A stretch of DNA of 5,702 nucleotides. Origin: Paludibacter sp. (lineage in GTDB: Bacteria; Bacteroidota; Bacteroidia; Bacteroidales; Paludibacteraceae). Where the stretch lies: contig JAUSNQ010000197.1 in NCBI GenBank assembly GCA_030655595.1, positions 1-5,702 on the forward strand. The letters are read 5' to 3'. The first letter of the stretch is position 1, and the number at the start of each line of letters is the position of its first letter. The notes under the pieces were generated by a model. The model was not told where the DNA came from and did not search any database. It worked only from the letters and a program-made list of their open reading frames with translations. Made by a program: the position numbers and the translations under genes. Shown here in pieces: positions 1 to 5,644 of the stretch.

Positions 1-45
1 AATTGCGTATCAAACAATCCTTGTTTCCCACTCGTTTTGTAAGAC

Positions 46-74
46 TGCTTTTTAATGCTTTTTGTGTGCTTTTT
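46..74. repeat. Three phased TGCTTTTT repeats (A-tracts)
   Basis: The octamer TGCTTTTT occurs at 46-53, 56-63 and 67-74, with start-to-start spacings of 10 and 11 bp, about one helical turn each. A-tracts in phase with the helix are known to bend DNA. They sit at and just after the start point expected for the leftward promoter at 81-110, so a bend in the initially transcribed region is possible. The last two copies overlap a 7-bp inverted repeat, TTTGTGT (61-67) with ACACAAA (78-84). The repeats are plainly visible; any function is inference. Confidence 0.5.
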
Positions 75-80
75 CATACA

Positions 81-110
81 CAAATATAGCTATATATATT
101 TGAATTACAA
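81..110 (-). promoter_or_regulatory. Leftward Bacteroidota-type promoter
   Basis: On the minus strand a TTG (plus 108-110, in the context GTTG) lies exactly 19 bp from TATATTTG (plus 81-88). This fits the known Bacteroidota pattern of a -33 TTTG and a -7 TAnnTTTG. Transcription would start near 74 and run off the left edge, so a minus-strand gene probably begins to the left of the window. The -7 box is also one arm of a perfect 8-bp inverted repeat, CAAATATA (81-88) and TATATTTG (95-102), with a 6-nt spacer, which could serve as an operator or as a weak terminator for the lipoprotein gene. Confidence 0.45.
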
Positions 111-119
111 CAGTTTAAT

Positions 120-746
120 TTATAGAACTCCCCTATAATAAAATCCTTCAAATTGTGAAGAGAGTTGATAAATAACAGTAGCAGTATTAGGATAAGAACT
201 TAAATGCTCAGCCATTGTTTTTTTTATTCCTATTAGCTGGTTTACAAGGTATTCAGCTGCATTTTTTCCTTTGCCAGGTGAGAAAATTCCATCAGTAACT
301 AAAATGGCAATTTCGTTCTCCTTTGTCTCCGACAATACAGACTTGAGTACATTTGAAATATCAGAAATGCCAAGGTTTCCTCCTTTCGCCTGAAAAGTAT
401 TGGGCTCAAGTTTCTCAATAAAGTCACTTATATCCGAACCTTGAGGTATAATATTACTATTGATATAATATAGGCTCAAACTATCTGCCAAGTTTGATAT
501 TTTTATATCCGTTAGATAATTATAAACTGATTGTTCAAAGTCGGTTACTCCTTTAACATATCCGTTCATACTACCTGAGTTCTCCACGTATACTTTTAAA
601 TTTGGTTTTGGTAACTCAATTGGTGGTTCTATTGGTTTGACAATCCCTCCTGGTTTTCCTCTGTCTTCACTATTTCTATTATTACATGCTGCTAATAGTA
701 CTACAAAAGTTGATAAAAAAATAAACGTTCTTTTCATTTTATTCAT
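120..746 (-). CDS. vWA-like lipoprotein, possibly C-terminally shortened
   Basis: This encodes 208 residues. Residues 1-21 form a lipoprotein signal peptide with a basic start, a hydrophobic run and the lipobox LLAAC, so Cys21 should be lipidated. A Pro-rich linker follows (about 30-50). From residue 51 the protein looks like a von Willebrand A fold: VYVENSGSM (52-60) sits where the MIDAS DxSxS motif belongs, GGNLG (122-126) where the metal-binding Thr loop belongs, and LVTDG (149-153) is the TDG motif. The first MIDAS Asp is Glu55 and the usual Thr is Asn124, so metal binding may be altered or lost. The protein stops soon after a predicted strand (ATVIYQLSS), where I would expect more sequence; related Bacteroidota proteins are, as I recall, longer. 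A second Met at codon 4 is an alternative start. No clear promoter lies immediately upstream. It is presumably envelope-anchored, with a protein- or ligand-binding role; the specific function is unknown. Confidence 0.8.
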   Translation of the reverse strand: MNKMKRTFIFLSTFVVLLAACNNRNSEDRGKPGGIVKPIEPPIELPKPNLKVYVENSGSMNGYVKGVTDFEQSVYNYLTDIKISNLADSLSLYYINSNIIPQGSDISDFIEKLEPNTFQAKGGNLGISDISNVLKSVLSETKENEIAILVTDGIFSPGKGKNAAEYLVNQLIGIKKTMAEHLSSYPNTATVIYQLSSQFEGFYYRGVL

Positions 747-901
747 TTCTATAGATTAAATAACAATACCCATTTTGTCAGACGATGATTTCTTTATCTC
801 TTTAATAACTAACGAATTAAAAACAAGAAGTCTATATTTGCCTATACAGGGAAAATTAGCCATCATGCAAATACAGTCCAGCAAGAAATTACTGAGGTGA
901 T

Positions 902-917
902 GGAACTTCGGAGTTCC
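902..917 (-). other. Small hairpin upstream of the lipoprotein gene
   Basis: GGAACT (902-907), the loop TCGG and AGTTCC (912-917) form a perfect 6-bp inverted repeat. It lies about 155 bp upstream of the lipoprotein start and would fall within that gene's leader if transcription begins near 1215. It has no following T-run, so it is not a typical terminator. A role in the leader RNA is only a possibility. Confidence 0.3.
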
Positions 918-1201
918 CCCTGCATTCAAATTGTTCCTCCTATTTATATTCGTTTTCATAATAGCCTTATAGACTTACGATGGTTGACAATTTGCTCTAA
1001 AGTTCAAGCCAACAATAACAAATCATTGGCACTAAATTCAGATTCTACGTGGTTAACTATTTACTGAAACTATATTGATTCCTTAGATTTTTGTTTATTC
1101 CTTACTATTAAATATTATATACTAATTGCATAGAAAACACACATTCAGGTAATAATAAACTTCTAGTCGATCCGAATTATTACTTTAACTTCTTTTGTTG
1201 T

Positions 1202-1253
1202 TATATTTGAAACCCTCACCCCAAATATAGAAATAAGTTTTTTATCTACACAA
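1202..1253 (-). promoter_or_regulatory. Leftward promoter candidate with facing TATATTTG boxes
   Basis: TATATTTG at 1202-1209 on the plus strand and its exact reverse complement CAAATATA at 1222-1229 form an 8-bp inverted repeat with a 12-bp spacer. The minus-strand box has a TTG (plus 1251-1253) 21 bp upstream, giving a plausible Bacteroidota -33/-7 pair pointing toward the lipoprotein gene. The plus-strand box has no matching -33 element. If used, the transcript would carry a leader of roughly 470 nt before the lipoprotein ATG, which is long and lowers my confidence. Confidence 0.3.
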
Positions 1254-1411
1254 GTCCCCTATGCATTTGTTTCGGAATTTTTGAAAATAAATTCATTCCA
1301 TACCGCCAATTAATCCAATAGCCCGAAATTTGATATTAAACCAATTACTGTCAGAAATCTTGAGAATTGGACTAAAAAACGCTGAATATGCTCGTCTATC
1401 TATCTTCTTGA

Positions 1412-2290
1412 TTACTTGAAAAACGGATGACTTGCCACCCTATAGGCATTCTGCTCTTTGGTAATTCTTATATAGACCATGAAGGATTTTTCGGTTTTAT
1501 GGCCGGTTAATAGCATTATACTGATGGTATCAATTCCGGCAAGATACAGGTTGGTGGCAAAACTTCGCCTTGCTGTGTGTGATGTCACCAGCTCATTTTT
1601 TGGTATCATTTTCGTTAACTCAACGCCACCAACCGTTTTGGAAATTTTCACCAATTCAACAAGACCGGCCGACTTTCATATTTCTTTGATGCGTTCATTA
1701 AATTTTGTATTATTTACCAGCCTGGGAAGCACCTGATTATACTTTTGTAGAACTTTCCTGGCAATTGGATGAAGAGGAATTACAACCTTTACTCCGTTTT
1801 TTTCGGAAGTTATCCTGATGAAATCATCAGATAGATATTCCTGCTTAAAATTTTTCAGATCGGAATACCTAAACCCGGTAAAACAATCAAAAAGAAAAAG
1901 GTCTCGTGCTTTTTCTAACGTTGGCCATGAAGACAAATCAATAGCATCAATTAAGGATAGTTCATCCATGGTCAAATAAACCTTGTCGGTTTCTTCAGAA
2001 AGCCTTTTAAACGAATGAACATCCGGATGAACCTTGTACCCACGTTTAACGGCCTCCTTTGCAAATGCTTTTACATTTTTTATTTGTGCACCAATGGAGT
2101 TTAAGGCTGAACCTTTATCGTTAAAATAACGAACAAAATCGTTATAGAACTTTCTATTAAGTGTATTGAATGTCAATCGGCATCCGCTGACCTTTTCGTG
2201 GGCTCTCAAATGATTGAGAGATGTATTATGCGCCAGAGTCGTGTGGTAACTAAATTTGCGACCTTCAATGATAAATGTCCTGATTCTCGT
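1412..2290 (-). pseudogene. Broken tyrosine recombinase (integrase) with in-frame TGA and missing N-terminus
   Basis: Two open stretches in the same frame, 1412-1675 and 1679 to about 2290, are parts of one tyrosine recombinase separated only by a TGA at 1676-1678. The upstream part shows a SAM-like core-binding region (LTFNTLNRKFYNDFVRYF and flanks) and the first catalytic Arg in FTGFRYSDL (codon 1868-1870), then the likely catalytic Lys in SEKNG (1799-1801). The downstream part has HTARR with His (1577-1579) and Arg (1568-1570), LTGHK with His (1499-1501), and the nucleophile Tyr (1472-1474) in VYIRI. It ends in SHPFFK, a normal C-terminus. Homologs usually read EICK where this reads EI-stop-K, so a Cys codon probably mutated to TGA. 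Family-like sequence can be followed upstream past the TTG at 2207-2209 to about GRKFSYHTTL, then the frame closes at 2291-2293. An N-terminal arm-binding domain of about 100 residues is missing. It is very probably inactive. Confidence 0.88.
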
Positions 2291-3710
2291 TTACAATAAA
2301 ATTGTCAGTAAATTTAAGATAACCTGATTTTTCGAGTTGAATTTTGTTTTTCCCAAATGGCAGTGTAATGTATAAAGGAGTAGAGCCCTCACTCTGCCCA
2401 TTCAGGTTTATTGCAGCACCGGGCGGATTACTGCTTATGCTTATTTTTCGGTAATTACTCATGCTCTCGTCAATAAAAGTTTCAGCATTTTCCTTAATAG
2501 TTATAGGTTTTTTGATGCTTGCAAAACCATCCTTTGCTAATTCGAGCTTGTAATCGCCAATCATTAAATCTCGTATGGTCATCGGAGTACTCCCCTTAAC
2601 ATCACCATTTAACTTAATTACTGCATCAAATGGTTCTGTCTTAATTTTCAGGCTGCCGGTTATTGGACTCAGATTTAAGGAAATATCCGCTTTTTGTTGA
2701 GCGCCGATGGTTCTTTTTTCAAGTGCCTGATAATGTTTGTCTTTTTTCCCTTCAAAACTATAAATACCCGGTGTTAATCTGCCTTTCCAGCTACCAAATG
2801 CCTTTTTATCACCATTGATATAAATATCGGATTCAGGAAATGTTCGTACCTCTACCTCTCCGAACATGGCATCCATGTTTAACTGAAGCGCGAGTGTTTG
2901 TTCGGGTTTAATACTGAAAACATTGGACACGGTTGCATACTCATCCCTAGTAAGAGATAGTATATGTTCTCCGGCGGGTACATTCTCAATAGTACAAGGA
3001 GTAATTTTCCCGGTATAAATGCCATCAAGGCTAACCTTAGCATTGCTTTCAGGTAGTGATGAGATTTGTAAAGTGCCATAATTTGGTTTTAGTTTAAAAT
3101 TTAAAATAGCTCTTTCTTTACTATTTATAAGTTCTATCACACCGGCCTCTGGAAAGTATAACTCCCGTGATACACGGTAAGTATAATTTCCTGTAGGTAA
3201 TTCATTTTGGTAAGGTGTTTTTCCAACCGGTTTATCGTTGATAAAGACAACTGCCTCGGATGGTTCAGAGTTTATAATAAGCCATTGACTAGGGGTGTCG
3301 GGTTTTTCAATGGATGTTATTAGTTTTCCGGAAATCAGACGCATTTCATAAACGGTGGCGGCTTCTATGGGCACCGGGTAAAAATAATTTCTCAATACGC
3401 CCAGTTTATCATGAGCTATGGTAATTCGTTGCGCACCTCTGGGAATGTATAACCAATATTCACCGGTTTTACGCGGTGCATCCACTATTCCCAACGTACC
3501 TCCATCAAATGTAAAGCCTGTTTCAGTCGTTACTACCTTTATGATGGCACAAACTTCGCCGTTTTGGTCGCGTTTTGATGCATGAACCCGTGCGTCCAGG
3601 TCATTATCAAGTCTAATAAACGATTCAACACTGATGTTTTGGGCTTGGACGGATAATGCAAAACAAAGGACAGGCAAAAGAAATAAGCGGCAAAGGATGT
3701 TTCGTTTCAT
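2265..3710 (-). CDS. Secreted PEGA-repeat protein, probably C-terminally truncated
   Basis: I choose the ATG at 3708-3710 because it starts directly with a signal peptide (MKRNILCRLF, a hydrophobic run, then VQA before Gln24). The in-frame ATG at 3759-3761 would add 17 polar residues in front. The mature protein begins with a domain of about 100 residues (25-130) containing NGEVCAIIKV, GEYWLYIPRGA and LGVLRNYFYP, which I recognise as the N-terminal part of many Bacteroidota PEGA proteins. Five PEGA-type beta repeats follow at about 142-208, 211-278, 283-347, 352-416 and 421-481. Each has a P-x-x-A or P-E-S turn, an I/V-x-x-N/D-G strand, a G-x-TP turn in most copies, and a G-x-Y/H strand; the third is the most diverged. 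The protein ends at the last strand of repeat five (NENQDIYH), where the DNA passes into recombinase-like sequence. Longer homologs often carry another C-terminal domain, so truncation is likely. Its role is probably envelope or surface binding; no catalytic motif is seen. I see no clear promoter upstream. Confidence 0.85.
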   Translation of the reverse strand: MKRNILCRLFLLPVLCFALSVQAQNISVESFIRLDNDLDARVHASKRDQNGEVCAIIKVVTTETGFTFDGGTLGIVDAPRKTGEYWLYIPRGAQRITIAHDKLGVLRNYFYPVPIEAATVYEMRLISGKLITSIEKPDTPSQWLIINSEPSEAVVFINDKPVGKTPYQNELPTGNYTYRVSRELYFPEAGVIELINSKERAILNFKLKPNYGTLQISSLPESNAKVSLDGIYTGKITPCTIENVPAGEHILSLTRDEYATVSNVFSIKPEQTLALQLNMDAMFGEVEVRTFPESDIYINGDKKAFGSWKGRLTPGIYSFEGKKDKHYQALEKRTIGAQQKADISLNLSPITGSLKIKTEPFDAVIKLNGDVKGSTPMTIRDLMIGDYKLELAKDGFASIKKPITIKENAETFIDESMSNYRKISISSNPPGAAINLNGQSEGSTPLYITLPFGKNKIQLEKSGYLKFTDNFIVNENQDIYH

Positions 3711-3853
3711 GGTACTTACCGTATGTGATTGTTGCGGGCTTGAAGATAAATAAAAATTCATTTCATTGCCCTGCCTTGTATATATTTTTCATTGTCATTG
3801 TATGATTTAACTTTCTGTAACTGGCATGGTATTGTGTCCAGATTATTGCCGTT

Positions 3854-3874
3854 CATAAAACCCGGTGTTTTATG
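3854..3874. repeat. 8-bp inverted repeat in the divergent intergenic region
   Basis: CATAAAAC (3854-3861), the 5-nt spacer CCGGT, and GTTTTATG (3867-3874) form a perfect inverted repeat. It runs straight into the first TGGAAA repeat copy at 3873 and lies about 145 bp upstream of the PEGA start on the opposite strand. It may be an operator half of the regulatory region or a weak hairpin terminator. The symmetry is directly visible; the role is inferred. Confidence 0.45.
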
Positions 3875-3975
3875 GAAATATTTTTCCAATTTTCACCTTT
3901 CCCTGGAAATATTTTGATTACAAGGCTTCAATCTTAATTTTTTATGGAAAAAATTTATGTATGAAGATTTTTTAT

Positions 3976-4007
3976 TTTGGAAATAATTTAACCTAATTTA
4001 GGTTTTG
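3976..4007 (+). promoter_or_regulatory. Probable Fic gene promoter
   Basis: TTTG at 3976-3979 is separated by 19 bp from TAGGTTTTG starting at 3999, close to the Bacteroidota -33 TTTG and -7 TAnnTTTG pattern but with one extra T in the -7 box. Transcription would begin near 4013-4015, leaving a leader of about 35 nt before the ATG at 4049. The -33 box overlaps repeat copy 4 and the -7 box overlaps the palindrome at 3990-4004, an arrangement suited to repression. Confidence 0.4.
3990..4004. promoter_or_regulatory. Operator-like palindrome over the -7 box
   Basis: AACCTA (3990-3995), the spacer ATT, and TAGGTT (3999-4004) form a perfect 6-bp inverted repeat. Its right arm is the start of the predicted -7 element. 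A protein bound here would block RNA polymerase. The Fic protein's own winged-helix N-terminus is the obvious candidate, but that link is inference. Confidence 0.45.
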
Positions 4008-4048
4008 CTGGAAAATATTTTCTAATTTTACTGTCAAATGCTCTGATC

Positions 4049-5530
4049 ATGGAAAATATTTCACGCATTCACCTCCAGGAAATAATAACCGGCTCGCCGG
4101 AACCTAAAATTTCGAAACAAATTTCGAAACTGCGGAAGGAGGGTAAGATAAGGAAGATAGCTCCCCGTATCTATTCTTCAAACCTTAGCGATCCTATCGA
4201 AGATATTATCAAAAGAAACCTCTTCATAATACTTGGAAAGCTATACGCCGGAGCTGTATTGAGCCATCGCTCGGCTTTTGAGTTCAGGCCAACTGATGCA
4301 GGACAAATATACCTTACTTACAGCTATACGCGTAAAATAAAACTACCTGGCATTACTCTTTGTTTTCTTGAAGGGCATGGATCGCTTGAAGGCGATAATG
4401 CAATTTCGGGCCAACTTTACGCTTCACAAAAGGCAAGGGCATTTTTGGAAAACCTGACTTCAACAAAAAAAACAGGAGCAGAATCAAAATGCCTGCCTTT
4501 GTCCTTGCTCGAAGAAAAACTGGAACAGATTATCAGGGTTAACGGCGAAGAAGAACTCAACAACGTAAGGGATAGAGCAAGGATAATAGCAACCAGTCTT
4601 AAAATGGAAAAAGAGTTTGACAAACTCGACAAAATAATAGGCTCGTTGCTTACTACACAATCATCGAAAATACTTTCATCGCCTCTGGCAATGGCAAGGG
4701 CTTTTGGCTTTCCTTTTGATCCGGGCAGAATGAAATTGTTTGAAGAATTGTTTCGTGGATTGCAAAAGCAGGAATTTAAAAACCGTCCTGAGAGAAATAC
4801 CTCAGATAAATCTTTCCGGAATTTTGCATTTTTTGAAAGTTACTTTTCCAATTACATCGAAGGAACCGTTTTTGAAATTGATGAAGCAAGGCAAATTATT
4901 GAAACAAACAAACCTTTACCTGCAAGAAATCATGACAGCCACGATATACTGGGAACTTACCTGCTTGTTTCGAGCAGGCAGGAGATGTCGGTTACTCCGC
5001 AGTCAGCTGAAGATCTGCTTGAAATACTTTTATACAGGCATAAAATGATGCTTGTTGCAAGAGAGGAAAAAAAACCGGGTAGCTTTAAAGACAAAAACAA
5101 CTTTGCCGGTAGTACGGCTTTTGTAGATTTGAACCTTGTAAAGGGAACCCTGATACAAAGTTTCGGTTTTTACAAAGCACTTGAGCACCCGTTTTCAAGG
5201 GCTGCGTATATGATGTTTGTGATAAGCGAGGTACACCCGTTTCTTGATGGCAACGGAAGAATTGCCAGGGTAATGATGAATGCGGAACTGGTAAAAGGCG
5301 GGCAGTCAAAAATCATTATTCCGGCGGTTTACAGGGATGATTATCTGGGTGCGCTGAAAAAATTCACCAGACAGGGGGAATGTGACCCTTATATTAGAAT
5401 GTTGCAAAGGGGGCACGAGTTCAGTGAAAATATTTCCGGAGAGGAAATGAACGAAATGCAGGACTACCTTTCCCAATGTAATGCCTTCTTAGAACACACC
5501 GAAGCCCGGCTGAAGATAATTAAGAAGTAA
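4049..5530 (+). CDS. Fic protein (AMPylator-type) with AbiEi-like N-terminal half
   Basis: This encodes 493 residues. Residues 1-45 look like a winged helix (SKQISKLRKEGKIRKIAPRIY), followed at about 50-190 by an AbiEi-antitoxin-like region with the hallmark VLSHRSAFEFRP (70-81) and LPGITLCFLEG (99-109). The C-terminal half is a Fic domain. The active motif is complete at 396-407, HPFLDGNGRIAR, with the catalytic base His396, Asp400 for metal, and Asn402, Arg404 and Arg407 for nucleotide phosphates. Fic enzymes of this motif type usually transfer AMP from ATP to a protein hydroxyl. An inhibitory helix S-x-x-x-E-G is present as SNYIEG (267-272), with Glu271 expected to clamp the ATP site; its place before the Fic core marks class II. 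The ATG at 4049 is preferred because no other ATG lies in the open frame back to the stop at 3989-3991. The gene stands alone, 37 bp before the insertion sequence. A cytoplasmic regulator or toxin-antitoxin-like role is likely; the target is unknown. Confidence 0.92.
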   Translation: MENISRIHLQEIITGSPEPKISKQISKLRKEGKIRKIAPRIYSSNLSDPIEDIIKRNLFIILGKLYAGAVLSHRSAFEFRPTDAGQIYLTYSYTRKIKLPGITLCFLEGHGSLEGDNAISGQLYASQKARAFLENLTSTKKTGAESKCLPLSLLEEKLEQIIRVNGEEELNNVRDRARIIATSLKMEKEFDKLDKIIGSLLTTQSSKILSSPLAMARAFGFPFDPGRMKLFEELFRGLQKQEFKNRPERNTSDKSFRNFAFFESYFSNYIEGTVFEIDEARQIIETNKPLPARNHDSHDILGTYLLVSSRQEMSVTPQSAEDLLEILLYRHKMMLVAREEKKPGSFKDKNNFAGSTAFVDLNLVKGTLIQSFGFYKALEHPFSRAAYMMFVISEVHPFLDGNGRIARVMMNAELVKGGQSKIIIPAVYRDDYLGALKKFTRQGECDPYIRMLQRGHEFSENISGEEMNEMQDYLSQCNAFLEHTEARLKIIKK

Positions 5531-5593
5531 ATTTGTTTGCTATACAATTGTAATGCGCAAATAATTAGGGTCTGCTGAAAAAGTGTTTATATG

Positions 5594-5623
5594 TTGAAGG
5601 TTAGCGAATTATGGTTAATTTTG
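5594..5623 (+). promoter_or_regulatory. Transposase promoter inside the IS left end
   Basis: TTG at 5594-5596 is followed after 19 bp by TAATTTTG (5616-5623), which fits TAnnTTTG exactly. The start point would be near 5630, only about 15 nt before the putative transposase ATG at 5645. The match and the position support a real promoter. Confidence 0.5.
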
Positions 5624-5644
5624 GACAAATAAATGCAAGGTATA

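Larger units (their letters stand above)
747..1411. other. AT-rich intergenic stretch without a convincing gene
   Basis: No protein here is recognisable on either strand. Two short open frames exist: a 67-codon frame on the minus strand at 756-959, and an 83-codon frame with no start codon on the plus strand at about 813-1063. They overlap and neither resembles a family I know. The perfect inverted repeat GGAACT-TCGG-AGTTCC (902-917) could form a small RNA hairpin. A pair of facing TATATTTG boxes lies at 1202-1229 and has its own entry. At 1341-1370 the arms CCAATT and AATTGG flank an 18-nt loop just downstream of the recombinase stop; on the minus strand they are followed by a short T-rich run, so this could be a poor terminator. 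The stretch may contain decayed mobile-element DNA, but nothing in it proves that. Confidence 0.6.
3873..4061 (+). repeat. Six-copy TGGAAAWWWTTT array upstream of the Fic gene
   Basis: Copies begin at 3873, 3904, 3945, 3978, 4009 and 4050, all on the plus strand, and each fits TGGAAAWWWTTT over 12 bp. Start-to-start spacings are 31, 41, 33, 31 and 41 bp, close to 3 or 4 helical turns. Copy 1 forms the inverted repeat TGGAAATATTTTTCCA (3873-3888). Copy 5 contains the perfect 12-bp palindrome GAAAATATTTTC (4011-4022). Copy 6 overlaps the Fic start codon (4049-4051). Because the Fic protein begins with a winged-helix domain, I infer an operator array for autoregulation. The background is AT-rich and TGGAAA alone recurs inside the Fic gene, so only the full 12-mer cluster and its spacing carry weight. 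Confidence 0.6.

Noticed and set aside
756..959. A 67-codon minus-strand frame ending 9 bp before the lipoprotein start
   Set aside because: It has no recognisable motif or family likeness, mixed composition, and an overlapping plus-strand open frame of similar length. It could be a small gene but I cannot support it.
813..1063. An 83-codon plus-strand open frame
   Set aside because: It has no start codon near its beginning, no family likeness, and stays open only modestly longer than chance allows.
960..1411. CRISPR array, tRNA or rRNA in the gene-free stretch
   Set aside because: No regularly spaced long repeats, no cloverleaf or TTCRA-like arm, and no rRNA-like sequence was seen.
1479..1736. 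An 85-codon plus-strand frame
   Set aside because: It is antisense to the recombinase catalytic region and has no independent support.
2879..3079. A 66-codon minus-strand frame inside the PEGA gene
   Set aside because: It overlaps the PEGA coding sequence in another frame, and that gene has clear repeats and a signal peptide.
4417..5309. Short frames inside the Fic gene on both strands
   Set aside because: They overlap the well-supported Fic coding sequence and show no family features.
5425..5440. GAAAATATTTCC near the 3' end of the Fic gene as a seventh array copy
   Set aside because: In reverse complement it is close to the repeat, but it lies 1.4 kb from the array, in the opposite orientation, and is explained by the codons for ENISG.
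5543..5552. Palindrome TACAATTGTA after the Fic stop codon as a terminator
   Set aside because: It has no loop and no T-run, and a 10-bp AT-rich palindrome is weak evidence.
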